Shown piece by piece: positions 39,001 to 47,832 of a stretch of 64,000 nucleotides of DNA. The position numbers were made by a program, and so were the translations under genes. The stretch's first letter is position 1, and each line of letters opens with the position of its first letter. Source of the stretch: Aptenodytes patagonicus (Eukaryota; Chordata; Aves; Sphenisciformes; Spheniscidae); NCBI RefSeq assembly GCF_965638725.1, contig NC_134961.1, forward strand, positions 7,160,641 through 7,224,640. The letters are read 5' to 3'. The notes under the pieces are model-generated. The model was not told the origin of the DNA and ran no database searches. It was given only the letters and a program-made list of their open reading frames with translations.

Positions 39001-41591
39001 GTCACCACATCCCTAAGGATCGTCTCCTTCCATCACTTCTTATGACTTCAGAGATTGTCTCTAGATAACTCCCTGCTCCTTAAGGTCTCCCCCAGCCCCT
39101 TGCTACTGTGTGCTCAGCTTCTAGCCGGGAGCTGTGGGGTTCAGGCTCCGCTCCCCAGCTCTGGCAGCAGTGCTGCAAGCTCACTCCGGCACGTCAGCCC
39201 TCCACTCCGGCACCAGAGGAGCTGACTGTACTGAAAGGAAGAAAATGCTCCTGCTCTCCAAAGCCACCTCAAGTGCTTAAACAGATTCTGGGTTTCAGTG
39301 TTTGAGTTTGGCAGACTGACTGGCTGTCTTTGAAATGTCACTGGTTTTCAGCTGCAGGTTAGTTTTTTCAGGCCTCGGTACAGGCAGTCATTTTCAAATT
39401 TAATTACAAACTGGCCTCATTTTGTTAAAGAAATACAGTAAACATAGCATGTCCACTCTGCTTAAACAATAAACTTTTGTCTTTGCCATTTAAATTAATT
39501 TAGCAGGAGAGAAGATCTTACGGAGAGATATCGAGGTAGCTCTGTACATCTGTCATCCCCTAGATAGTCTTGCTCAAAAAGAGCAAAGCAGAGAAGTGCC
39601 GTGTAAATGCCTGAACAAGCCTGGGGATCGCACGCGCTGCAGCCGTGACTGTGCCGGCTTCCCTTCTCCCTGGTGCCTGGGTCCCCATCCTGACCGTATG
39701 TGGGTGCAGCAGAGAGACGCCCTCTGAGAAAGTTTGGACTGGATTTTTGCTTTTCACTCTGGGTTCCCCCCCTCCTTTTTTTGTTAATGGTTCGTTTTGG
39801 TTCTCTGCTTCCCAGCTGAGGAAGTTACAGATTAGGTTAGCTAATCGTTACTTATTTCCTTACCCTTTTTGGGGTACATTGGAACAAACAGTACCGCTGC
39901 ACGTGAAGCAGTGGCTGCTGTGTGTACCTTTGGAAACCTCTGTGCAGTAGAAAGCTAGTAGATGCTAGGTGGCATTTAATTCTGAGGCATTAAACACCTT
40001 TGTGAGGCCAATCGGTATGTTCCCGCTCACCTGGTGGAGAAGCCAGGGCATGGACAAATAGTTTTCTTTTTCAAAGCACGTTCAACATGAGGTTTTCAAG
40101 TAGTGTTTTCGTCCATTTTTAACATCCTGATAGATTGACAAGGATGCCACATCCTTGGACTTCATTTAATTTCCTTATCAAAGAACTGTTGGAAATTTGC
40201 ATGTTGAAATGCACACAGCTAGTAGAAATGCACTGACCCCCTGGCATCCCAGCCTTTGTATCTCATGGACAGACGCTAACTGCCCATCAGTATCCTTCAT
40301 CCAGCCCATCCTAGTCTTGTCTTTGTACAGCATGGATGCCAGGAAAGCTGCTATATTTTTGTATGAAATCTAAAATGAACTCCCACAGAAGGAACCTTGG
40401 CCCCAAACTATTTTGCGGCATGTGTCCTTTGTCAGCTAAAAGTGCGTTTTATTTGAAGACACAATGCAAACCGCAGTCCTGACTTTTTAAAGGACTGTGT
40501 GACAAAAAATGGCATCGTGTACAGTGTTTGCGTGACTCACACAGCTCAGTTTTTGACCAGGCCTACTGTCTGAAGTGGAATCAGCACCGGACTGCCATTC
40601 AGGTCCAACGGGGAAAGTTTATCTATCCACCAGCAATCTGCAGAAGCATCTCTGGGGCTTGTCCTCTTGCTCTGCAGCACAGTGAAATGTCAGTCACCAC
40701 TGGCCTCCCGACGTGGGAGCCATGCAATTTCCCCAGGTCTCCCTGCTCAAATAGTTAGCATGCAGAAACGAGTGGTGGAAACTGTCCAGTTGCATTAAAT
40801 GTGTGTAGAGGATAATAGTGAAGGTGAAGCACTGCCTGTGTGTTCACACGCCTTTTTGTTCCAATTGCAGAAAGGAGATGAACTGGAAGAAGGAGTGACC
40901 AGTGAAGGTAAGCAGAGATGCCTGCGGCTATGAGCTTTTCCCAGGTTAGTGCGCAGACTGAATTATCTGCTTTGATCCCTGCTGAGATGCTGACTTCTCC
41001 CAGCCTGATGTTCCCCAGCAAATGCTTCTGCTCTCGGAAAGGCGGGAGGGGAGCATTTCAGAGCAAAAAGTTAGTATTTATGGTATGAGGAGCCCTCCCG
41101 GCTGTAAGTGCTTTCCTGCCATCTTCCTTGGCTGTGCACTGTGTTTGTGCCAGCAGGAATGCATCCCGGAGCTGCTCAGCCCTTTGGAATGATGTTTCCC
41201 TGCTTCTGTCATGGCCGATGGCGTAGTGTGGGTTTGATTCCCTCTGCTGCCTGAGCGAGGGTGTCTCAAAGGACGTCTGTACCCTTTCCTGAGGAAGTCA
41301 GGCTGTACAAGTATGTGTGCCTGCGAACACAGCCCGACGGGACACCAGATGCTGGAATTTCAGACCCCGCTAACCTCTGTCCCCAGGGCTAAACGTACAG
41401 CCCCAGTTCTTACCTGTCTTCCTTCTTTTTTTTGCATTGCAGAGTTTGACAAATTTTTAGAAGAGCGAGCCAAAGCGGCGGAGATGGTTCCCAATCTGCC
41501 ATCCCCTCCCCTGGAAGCCCCCACCCCTCCGACAAATCCTTCCAGCAGGAAAAAGCAGGAGCGCTCGGAGGATGCCCTCTTTGCACTGTGA
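1..41591 (+). CDS. TOM1L2: TOM1L2, VHS-GAT endosomal adaptor; whole coding span in the window (exons 2-15, 5' partial)
   Basis: TOM1-like 2 binds ubiquitinated cargo, Tollip and clathrin on endosomes and recruits myosin VI. Fourteen exons with GT-AG borders and matching phases read without any frameshift from 8582 to TGA 41589-41591, giving about 489 residues; adding the missing exon 1 residues reproduces the human length of 507. The order is VHS domain (exons 2-5), proline/serine linker (exon 6), GAT three-helix domain (exons 7-9), clathrin-box-like LIDLG (exon 10), and the C-terminal myosin VI-binding region with IEEWLSTDL and [14 protein letters not shown] (exons 13-15), ending SEDALFAL. 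These details fit TOM1L2 rather than TOM1 or TOM1L1, as does the SREBF1 neighbour. Exon 1, the start codon and the promoter are upstream of base 1. The individual exons follow as separate entries. Confidence 0.97.
3159..3179. repeat. T21 homopolymer followed by C6
   Basis: A 21-base T run is followed directly by a run of C. It could be the poly(A) tail of a decayed minus-strand retroposon, but no retroposon body is recognisable next to it. Confidence 0.8.
5308..5448 (+). repeat. Left arm of an inverted repeat pair
   Basis: About 140 bases match the reverse complement of 6601-6742 with scattered differences and small indels. Near its middle is the hairpin TGTCCAGTAAATACTGGACA (5351-5370), with 9-base arms around AA. 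The arms could be terminal inverted repeats of a decayed DNA transposon of about 1.4 kb, or two opposite copies of one unnamed repeat. No transposase can be read between them. Confidence 0.75.
6601..6742 (-). repeat. Right arm of the inverted repeat pair
   Basis: This is the reverse-complement partner of 5308-5448. Shared landmarks, read on the minus strand, are GAGGAGGAGCCTCAGAGA, the CATGGCTTCCAAAATGTCCA block, the central hairpin (6679-6698) and ATTTACTGCATTT. The family is unidentified. Confidence 0.75.
8582..8666 (+). CDS. TOM1L2: TOM1L2 exon 2 (start of VHS domain)
   Basis: The acceptor ends at 8581 and the donor GTATGT begins at 8667. The exon starts with the last two bases of a split Glu codon and encodes [20 protein letters not shown] then IINETEEG, the first helices of the VHS domain. 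It ends in phase 2 (GG), completed by T in exon 3. Confidence 0.96.
8667..9358 (+). other. TOM1L2: TOM1L2 intron 2
   Basis: About 690 bases with a GTATGT donor and a TTCTCCTTCAG acceptor. Nothing else is recognised. Confidence 0.85.
9359..9437 (+). CDS. TOM1L2: TOM1L2 exon 3 (VHS domain)
   Basis: One base completes Gly, then 26 codons follow: [20 protein letters not shown] and VMLALT. Donor GTGAGT. This is the highly conserved VHS helix pair of the TOM1 family. Confidence 0.97.
9438..11097 (+). other. TOM1L2: TOM1L2 intron 3
   Basis: About 1.66 kb with donor GTGAGT and acceptor CTGCGTAG. Nothing else is recognised. Confidence 0.85.
11098..11247 (+). CDS. TOM1L2: TOM1L2 exon 4 (VHS domain)
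   Basis: Fifty codons in phase 0: [20 protein letters not shown], then [20 protein letters not shown] and [10 protein letters not shown]. Donor GTACAC. This is the core of the VHS domain. Confidence 0.97.
11535..11690 (+). repeat. Possible ancient MIR-like SINE fragment
   Basis: The stretch with CTTTCTGTGTCTGTTTCCC followed by TGACTGTAAAATGGAGC resembles the MIR core, in which a pyrimidine-rich stretch leads into TCATCTGTAAAATGGGG. It is strongly diverged and judged from memory of the family pattern only. Confidence 0.4.
13590..13810 (+). repeat. Ancient CORE-SINE-like (MIR-type) element
   Basis: It reads GGGCAAGTCTCCTAAACTC, then CTTATCTGTAAAGTAGAGCT, then TTGTAAGCTGTCTAGGACAG and a CAGCACTTAGGACAATAGAG tail. 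This matches the usual order of an amniote MIR/CORE-SINE core followed by an old LINE-derived 3' tail. It is old and diverged, and the subfamily is not assigned. Confidence 0.55.
15595..15729 (+). CDS. TOM1L2: TOM1L2 exon 5 (end of VHS domain)
   Basis: Forty-five codons in phase 0, [20 protein letters not shown] through [10 protein letters not shown]. Acceptor TTTTCCAG, donor GTAAGC. It completes the VHS domain and starts the linker. Confidence 0.97.
15730..16708 (+). other. TOM1L2: TOM1L2 intron 5
   Basis: About 980 bases. Nothing is recognised except the splice sites. Confidence 0.85.
16709..16867 (+). CDS. TOM1L2: TOM1L2 exon 6 (Ser/Pro-rich linker)
   Basis: Fifty-three codons in phase 0: [20 protein letters not shown], a serine-rich stretch, then [16 protein letters not shown]. 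It is the flexible linker between VHS and GAT domains and is less conserved than its neighbours. Donor GTATTG. Confidence 0.95.
16868..17643 (+). other. TOM1L2: TOM1L2 intron 6
   Basis: About 780 bases; acceptor CCCCAATTTAG. Nothing else is recognised. Confidence 0.85.
17644..17760 (+). CDS. TOM1L2: TOM1L2 exon 7 (GAT domain, first helix)
   Basis: Thirty-nine codons in phase 0: [20 protein letters not shown], then [19 protein letters not shown]. It begins the GAT domain, which binds ubiquitin and Tollip in the TOM1 family. Donor GTAACA. Confidence 0.97.
17761..20435 (+). other. TOM1L2: TOM1L2 intron 7
   Basis: About 2.7 kb with a short GT repeat near 19873-19885. Nothing else is recognised. 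Confidence 0.85.
20436..20569 (+). CDS. TOM1L2: TOM1L2 exon 8 (GAT domain)
   Basis: Forty-four codons plus two bases: [44 protein letters not shown] and a split Arg. These are the second and third GAT helices. Donor GTGGGG is weak but in the expected place. Confidence 0.96.
20570..23027 (+). other. TOM1L2: TOM1L2 intron 8
   Basis: About 2.5 kb; acceptor TTTCTAAACAG. Nothing else is recognised. Confidence 0.85.
23028..23076 (+). CDS. TOM1L2: TOM1L2 exon 9 (end of GAT domain)
   Basis: A small exon of 49 bases. One base completes Arg, then [16 protein letters not shown]. Donor GTAAGT. Confidence 0.95.
23077..24199 (+). other. TOM1L2: TOM1L2 intron 9
   Basis: About 1.1 kb with an AT-rich patch near 23.4 kb. 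Nothing else is recognised. Confidence 0.85.
24200..24323 (+). CDS. TOM1L2: TOM1L2 exon 10 (clathrin-box region)
   Basis: Forty-one codons plus one base: [20 protein letters not shown], then [20 protein letters not shown]. The LIDLG within it fits the clathrin-box pattern expected in this adaptor family. Acceptor GTCCCAACAG, donor GTGAGT. Confidence 0.96.
24324..25429 (+). other. TOM1L2: TOM1L2 intron 10
   Basis: About 1.1 kb. Nothing is recognised except the splice sites. Confidence 0.85.
25430..25547 (+). CDS. TOM1L2: TOM1L2 exon 11
   Basis: It completes a split Asp, then reads [20 protein letters not shown] and [18 protein letters not shown]. Donor GTATGT. The unstructured C-terminal tail carries conserved sorting-adaptor motifs. 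Confidence 0.96.
25548..27481 (+). other. TOM1L2: TOM1L2 intron 11
   Basis: About 1.9 kb; acceptor CCTTTCTTTCAG. Nothing else is recognised. Confidence 0.85.
27482..27557 (+). CDS. TOM1L2: TOM1L2 exon 12
   Basis: It completes a split Asn, then reads [20 protein letters not shown] and QNTGG. Donor GTAGGT. It is followed by the longest intron seen in the gene here. Confidence 0.94.
27558..38119 (+). other. TOM1L2: TOM1L2 intron 12 (10.6 kb)
   Basis: I find no exon, RNA gene or intact mobile element. It contains a GT/AT microsatellite (30629-30655) and long AT-rich stretches near 34.5-35.4 kb. Open frames inside are short, overlapping and without recognisable domains. Confidence 0.75.
30629..30655. 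repeat. GT-rich microsatellite
   Basis: A short alternating GT tract with AT interruptions lies within TOM1L2 intron 12. Confidence 0.85.
38120..38179 (+). CDS. TOM1L2: TOM1L2 exon 13 (myosin VI-binding region, part 1)
   Basis: Twenty codons in phase 0, [20 protein letters not shown]. The IEEWL core corresponds to the TOM1-family segment known to contact the myosin VI cargo-binding domain. Acceptor CTCCCTAG, donor GTGAGA. Confidence 0.96.
38180..40870 (+). other. TOM1L2: TOM1L2 intron 13
   Basis: About 2.7 kb. It contains a likely old dispersed repeat at 38465-38615. Nothing else is recognised. Confidence 0.8.
38465..38615. repeat. Probable ancient interspersed repeat
   Basis: Related words recur here: TTTAAACATGTGCTGAAGT, AAAGCACATGTTTAAGG, GTACGTGCTTACGTTGAGG, and then GATGCTGGATCAGGGCTTAG. 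This pattern of alternating CACATGCTTAA-like units before a GCTGGATCAGGGC end is familiar from old amniote repeats. I cannot name the family securely. Confidence 0.4.
40871..40907 (+). CDS. TOM1L2: TOM1L2 exon 14
   Basis: A 37-base microexon reading [12 protein letters not shown] plus the first base of a split Glu. Acceptor CCAATTGCAG, donor GTAAGC. Confidence 0.95.
40908..41442 (+). other. TOM1L2: TOM1L2 intron 14
   Basis: About 535 bases with a long pyrimidine tract before the acceptor TTGCATTGCAG. Nothing else is recognised. Confidence 0.85.
41443..41591 (+). CDS. TOM1L2: TOM1L2 exon 15, C-terminus and stop
   Basis: It completes Glu, then reads [20 protein letters not shown], a proline-rich stretch, and [13 protein letters not shown] before TGA (41589-41591). 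The terminal acidic/hydrophobic motif is the same as in mammalian TOM1L2. Confidence 0.97.
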
Positions 41592-44500
41592 AGATTGCTC
41601 TTAGCCGCCCTCCCACCCCTGTGCTCTGCAGGCGAATGTCGCTGTACGGCCACTTTGTCCTCCCACAGTACTTGGCTAACAACGACCCCCTTCCCCCCGA
41701 TTTCATAGATTGCTTCTCCTTCCCCCCCCTCCCCAAACAATCCACCCCCACAAGCTGACTCTTTCTGTTTAGGTCCAACACTTATTCCTGCCAGACCACG
41801 ATTCTCCAGCACTCGCTTAATCCCCTCCTTCCTATCCCAGCTGCACAAAAACGGCTCTTGATGCTGAAAACCCCTTTAGAATGCATGAGTACGTCACACT
41901 GTGTTGAAACAAAAGCCCGGAGGGGAGAGAGCAGCCTTGCCCTTCAATTTGTGTAGGGATCATCTTCTTCTGTAGGCAGGTCCTGCCAAGTAGACTGCTC
42001 TGTCGATCAGCATGTAATTGACTGAGCTGGAATGTTCAGGAGGAGTGTGTCTTTATTTTTAGATAAAATGTTAATGTATTGGCTTTCGTGTCGGATTCGA
42101 CAGCAAGGAACAACTGTTCCCCTTTCAACATGTGCTTCACAAGTTAAAATCCTTTACTCTCCCACTCACACATCTCCCGGTACCATATGGTGGTCGCTTT
42201 TCCCCACTTTGTGCGGCATTTCATATTCTAAATCTCACAGGGTATTTTTTTCCTTGTGTTTTATCTGGGCTTGCTCTAATTTGAAAGCAGTCTGTTGGCC
42301 GTGTCCAGTAGCTCTGGCAGTTGACAAGAATGAAAAACGCTGAGCTAAATGGATGCTGTAACGTTAGCGCATGAAGCATTTTGCTCTTTGGGAGAGCATT
42401 CTCACATGAGGATTTTTTCTAGTGTGTTTGCCTTTTAAAATAGCTAGGTTATTTTTTCCTTACCTTAGATTCCTTCTTCAGTGACTGTAGAGCTCTGCAT
42501 TTGTCTCAGCTGTTGTAAATTACATCCATGCAGATGGATGGGACTTGCTCATGGACTGGGTGTGAACTGAGGTTCCTGGATTCCCTGCCGTGCCGTGCCT
42601 GGTAGGATAGACATGCTGGTTCTTGGTGGTAGGTACGAGAAAAAGAGGCAAACCTCACAGAGGCTTGTACGAAAATGCTGAGGGAGATGGTTACCGTGGA
42701 GGGATTAGCCATGCCTGCCTGCGCTGGAGGTGAAACTCCTCAGTTCCTTCTAGGTTTGGGCCTGAGAAAGTGTTGGATGATTGTGGGCGTGCTATTTGTA
42801 CTTTTTGGAGTGTCCTTCGATACCTCTGCCCCTTTATTAACTCCCAGCTCCTACGGGGCTGCAGTCTCCCTCCTGTTTTTGCAAACAAGCGTATTCCCTT
42901 GCTTGCCAGAGGCACGGCCGAGAGTGCTGCTCTTGCTGGAGCTGCCAGAAGGAATTCCAGCATGTGTGCCTGCCTTGCTGGGCTGACAAGCAGAGCTGGA
43001 GCAGGCAGCTCCAGCCATTGCTGCAACCCCCAGCATGTTCCTTGGTAGGAAGCCAGTGGCTCAAGATGGCCGGATCAAAGAGAGAGCTGAACGCTGCGTG
43101 GCAGGGAGAATCCCCTGTCCTGACAGAGGCACTTTATCAGATGAACGCCCGTGCAGGCAGCAGCGCTCCAGCCCCTTTCTCGGGGCGCTCATTCTCTTAG
43201 GCAACCAGCCACTTTGTTCTGACTTGGCATGTCTGAGCTTCCCAGGACGCTGATGTGTGTCGAGCTCTCTCAGAAGTTGTTCTAGACCAAGAAGCTGTGC
43301 TATAAACAGCCGATGTGAAAGTGATAGAAGCTTTTATCTGAGCATAGTTATTTCAGCTTGTAACATACTCTCTAGGGTATGCCATGCTTTGGTAGGTTGT
43401 GACACATAAAACCTTTTACGAAATGGCCCGATTGCAGCACTGATGGTCTTTGAGAGCGGTCACATTAATCTTCAGAGGCAAGTCTTGTTTTGTGCAGGAT
43501 TTCCAGGCCGTCCCAGGTCAGATGTCACTGTGCGCTGTCCCTGCTCATCCTCTCCTCTGTCCTGCCCTGCCTGCATCCTCTGCCAGGATCCCTCCGTATG
43601 TAGCTGGGCCCAGACAAGGCTGCCCTGCCACCCCCCAGTGCTGACTTGGCACCTCGTCGCTGCTCCGTAGCTCGCTGCTCCCTGTCAGCTCTGCGCTGTG
43701 CAGAAAGTAGCATGGCTTGCAAGTGGATGAGGAAAATCGGTGTAAGGATGGAGATAGCTTGGGGATCAAGCTGCCTCTTCTCCCCACTTGCTGGCCCTTT
43801 CCCCAGTGGAAGCCCTTCCGTGTGGGTCTGCAGAGGGTTTCTCTCCATTTCATCTTCTCTGCGGCTAATGGAAATTGCCAGGACAGTCTGCCTTGGTTGC
43901 ATGTATGCACTGCTGCTCTCTCCCACTGCCCTTGCTGTTTAACACGAGGGGAGCCCAATGCTCAGATACCGGCTGCCAGACACCCCGCTGCCAGCTCCTG
44001 CCAGACCCCGCCTTTCTGCAGCTCCCAGAAACCTGAGGAAACTTCTGTTGTGATGCTGATTTGATTTCAGACGGTGTCTGGTGATGGCCTGGGCGGCCTT
44101 GCCAGCACAGAATGAATTGTTGGTATTCCTGTCAATGCAAAAAGCTCCGTGGGTGTTTTAAGTGTGTATTTTCTCTTCTAAATCCTTAAAACACATTGAC
44201 CCTGTAAATGGCCACATCAGGTGATTCTAAGCATGTTAATCCAGCTTTCCTGCCAAGCTGGAGGAGATAATCACATTGCTCAAGCATGGGGACATTGTCA
44301 AATGATGCAGAGTGGCAAGGATATCACCAGCGCTGTCACCGAGCCCCCCTGCAGAGTCCTGCTGCTGCGGATTTGCTGGCCCTTCTTCCCCCACCCCTTA
44401 GCAAAAAGGGGGGTGTGCTGTTAACGCTTCTTCTTTCTGTCATGCTAAATCTGTCCTGGGACTTCCAAGTTGTTGCTTTAGAGAGAATCTGGTCTCTTTC

Positions 44501-47155
44501 TGGTAGATCTTGCAGAGCTGTCAGTGACTGCTCCCTCCAACTGGGGAGGAAAAGAGATGAAACAAGAAGGCTGGGGCTGAGGGGAGATAAGGAGCATGTG
44601 TTGGCACAACTCAAGGGACTCTCTTCTGTGCTTGCAACCTCAGGCACTCTGTGGTCCCCACTGACACCCCGCGTTATCTGCTGGAAAGCGAGGGCGCTGT
44701 TTGCAGGGGGTGGCAGGTGCCGTCGGCACAAGCGGTGGCTTTGCTGGGAGCAGGGCAGCGCTCAGGAGATGCCTTCCTTGGGAGGTGTGTGCTCAGCCTG
44801 GGGCAATGGCTAAACGTCCTGTTGGTGGGACCCCTGATGGGTCTGGTAAAAGCGCAGCCCTGCCGTCAGTTAAATTTGGGGCCTGAATCCACCAGACCTG
44901 GCTCTCGCGGGCTGAGCACGAGGGGGCTGGAAGCACCGAAGGGGACAGAGCGTGCGGCAGAGCGAGTGGTTTAGCCCAAACCTTCTTTAACAAATGTAAG
45001 AGCTACGCTAAAGCTTCCCTAATGTCCTGTATCAGGATCTGTCATCTCCCCCGTCCTCTTGTGGTCTGCAGAAAACCTGAGCGGTGGAAACTGTTTGAGG
45101 GAAAGGGAAGGGGTTTTTCACTTCAGAAGACCGACCTCTCAATTTATTCTTCCTTCGCTTTCACTCTAAGTGCTTCCTCTGTGCAAGTGGGCAGAGGACT
45201 TGCGTGGCTCCGACACTTGCGAGAAGAAGGATGGAGCTGCAGCCTGATCCACTTTCCATAAGAAATAACATCCCAAGGCTTTCTAGGCATATTAGGAATC
45301 ACAACTCGACACTCAATGACACTAAATTATTATTGGGGTCCTTTGTAAGTTCTAATCATACCCTATTCTAGGTTAAAATATTTATTTTGTCAATATGTTT
45401 TCTTTCCAGTGTGTTTTTTAACCTCTTCTGTTAACCCTTCATGTGCTGAGATGTAAGAAATGAATGGTTTCTATTTAAATATATCCTTTCGGGTTTTTTA
45501 ATTGTTATGTGTAGATTTCAGCTGCATCTTTGGCAGGTGTAATAGGTAACAATGTGCTGTACAGACCTTTAGGGTGTTTAGTATGTAGGTAAGGCTCATA
45601 GGAGAATTGCTCATAAAAACGTAGCACGGTGTCTCTTAAAGGGAACAGCATAAATGCAGAGACTGGTCCTCACCGGGACCCTCGTGTAGCCTCCAACATA
45701 CCTTTCCCCTTCCGATTATCACAGCCTCCGTCTCTGAAATGTGCTGATCAAATCAGCTCTGCCATTTCCAGGGCTGTTTTTACACCTCCAAGCTGAAGAA
45801 GGATTTTAGTGGGGCCTTCCGTTCGTTTGACTTCGTTTGGCCTTTTTTTATGGGATACGTTGGCTGTTTCCACTTTTAAATGGAGGACCTGGCAGAGCTG
45901 GCTGTGGTGGCGAGATGTTTCCCTCCAGTGGTGGAAGAACAGATCCAGGCGGTGGTTTCAGACCCAGGGCAGGGGTGACGGTCCCCCTCTGTAAGCTGCC
46001 GCAGGAGCTGGGCCCACGCTCCCCCGGCACCCCGGCCAACGCAGCCTGTTCCTGTTCCTCTCTATTCAATGCTCTCCTGCTTTCACCCATGAGGACAGGA
46101 CACGCAGACCGGGAGAGCAAACACAGCAGCATTTTCAACAGTCTTTCTCGTCCGATGAGTGGTCGGGTCTCTTGTGGCTGCTGGGAGTCCCGTGGAGTGG
46201 GAACTGCTTGTGCTATCTCCATCCCCAGGCCAGCCTCATCCAGCTCAGTCATTGTTTACCTCCTAAATGCTAACCGCAAGGCTTGCGGAGCCTACCCTGG
46301 AAAAAAACAGCTCAGGACAGTTATTTTTATGGAAATAATGAAGCAGGCAATCAGTGAGTGGATTTACAGCCTTCCTGGAGGTAACCCTTCAGCTGCCGGG
46401 GGCACCCACCCGCCCTTGCCCACCAGCAGAGGAGAGGAGGCAGGAATCCCCTTGCCAGGCGGCCAGAGGCGTTGCCGGTGCCCGCGCAGCACCTTCCACT
46501 CATCCCTCCCATCCCAAACCGCAGCCTCCGGAGCGGGCTGCGCCTGCGTGCTCCGTCCCCAGGCTGCCAGCCCCAGCCTCCCCGCACCGTGCCCCAGGCA
46601 CTGGCAGCAGGTTGCTCCTCCATCCAGGAGAGAGGCGAGGTTGCGTTTCGCCGAGAGCTGGCTGGCTTTCGAGCCACGCCAAGCTCCGGTGCTGGTTCTC
46701 TTTAGCCCACGGCAAACCTACGCCGAACTTCCCACCCTGCTCTGTGTTTTTATGAGTATGAGCTCCTCATTCTGTACATGTTATTATGAGCTGTCGTTAA
46801 CCCTACAAATGTAACCTGTGTAATAGCTTCTCTGTATATTACAGCTGTAGGCTTTCCAGATAAAAGTGGATAATATTTATTTACTGAAGATACTGGATAT
46901 TTTTTTGTTTGGGAATGGGGTAGGGGGAGAAGGGGGACATAACTGTTTAAAGAGATTGACTATGTAAAGAGAAACAAAATACACAAAAAGCAAAGAAACC
47001 CAACACTAAAATGTTGCTGTATTCACGTAGGAAGTGTTTACGTTAAGGACGATACAACTGTATTAATCTGCCATTGTTTAACTTGCTCCAGAAATCATCT
47101 CTACTTTGGTTCCTGCATGTGAGATACTCCAATAAATACACTACTAGTGTGACCT
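41592..47155 (+). other. TOM1L2: TOM1L2 3' UTR
   Basis: About 5.5 kb without a conserved coding frame runs from the stop to the poly(A) signal at 47131. I saw no other AATAAA in this span, so a single long 3' UTR is the simplest reading. The last 400 bases (about 46750-47150) are AT-rich and look like conserved UTR. The 325-codon open frame at 45837-46814 has low-complexity composition and no family resemblance. Confidence 0.75.
47131..47136 (+). terminator. TOM1L2: TOM1L2 poly(A) signal AATAAA
   Basis: AATAAA is followed by GT-rich DNA (about 47146-47190). Cleavage is expected near 47150-47160. Confidence 0.75.
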
Positions 47156-47317
47156 GGAGGATGGTATCCGTCTGTCTCTCGGGTGGTGTCTTCACTGCCT
47201 GGCCTGAACACACGGTATGAGTGAGCGCGGGGGACACGCGCGGTCTGCAGCTGCCGTTGGGTGCCCGTCAGACGTCGAAGCACGACGCAGGCTTTTGGGA
47301 ATCCTCGGTTTCCTCCA

Positions 47318-47832
47318 ACTGTGTTCAGTTTTGGGCCCCTCACTACAAGAAGGACATTGAGGTGCTGGAGCGTGTCCAGAGAAGGGCAACGAGGCTGGTG
47401 AGGGGTCTGGAGAACAAGTCTGATGAGGAGCGGCTGAGGGAACTGGGGTTGTTTAGCCTGGAGAAGAGGAGGCTGAGGGGAGACCTCATCGCTCTCTACA
47501 ACTCCCTGAAAGGAGGTTGTAGCGAGGTGGGGTCGGTCTCTTCTCCCAAGTAACAAGCGATAGGACGAGAGGAAACGGCCTCAAGTTGCGCCAGGGGAGG
47601 TTTAGGTTGGACATGAGGAAAAATTTCTGTACTGAAAGAGTGGTGAAACATTGGAACAGGCTGCCCAGGGAAGTGGTGGAGTCCCCATCCCTGGAGGTAT
47701 TTAAAAGACGTGTAGATGAGGCGCTTAGGGACATGGTTTAGTGGGCATGGGGGTGTTGGGTCAATGGTTGGACTTGATGATCTTAGAGGTCTTTTCCAAC
47801 CTCAATGATTCTATGATTCTATGATTCTATGA
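47318..47832 (+). mobile_element. CR1 LINE, 5'-truncated, with ORF2 C-terminal remnant
   Basis: Chicken-repeat-1 retroposon 3' end. It starts at TGTGTTCAGTTTTGGGCCCC, and the coding remnant includes [20 protein letters not shown] and [20 protein letters not shown] from the end of the reverse-transcriptase ORF. The frame breaks near 47525-47555 and resumes in another frame ([20 protein letters not shown]) to TAG 47738-47740. The 3' end carries the CR1 signature of repeated ATTCTATG units (47807-47832). It is a dead copy inserted about 165 bases beyond the TOM1L2 poly(A) site, with no clear target-site duplication. Confidence 0.95.

Noticed and set aside
8582-41591. Assignment to TOM1 instead of TOM1L2
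   Set aside because: The C-terminus SEDALFAL, the VTYEDPQAV segment, the total length near 507 and the adjacent SREBF1 fit TOM1L2. In mammals TOM1 and SREBF2 are on one chromosome but not adjacent.
45837-46814. 325-codon open frame in the + strand
   Set aside because: It lies inside the TOM1L2 3' UTR, shows no family resemblance, and overlaps other frames of equal quality.
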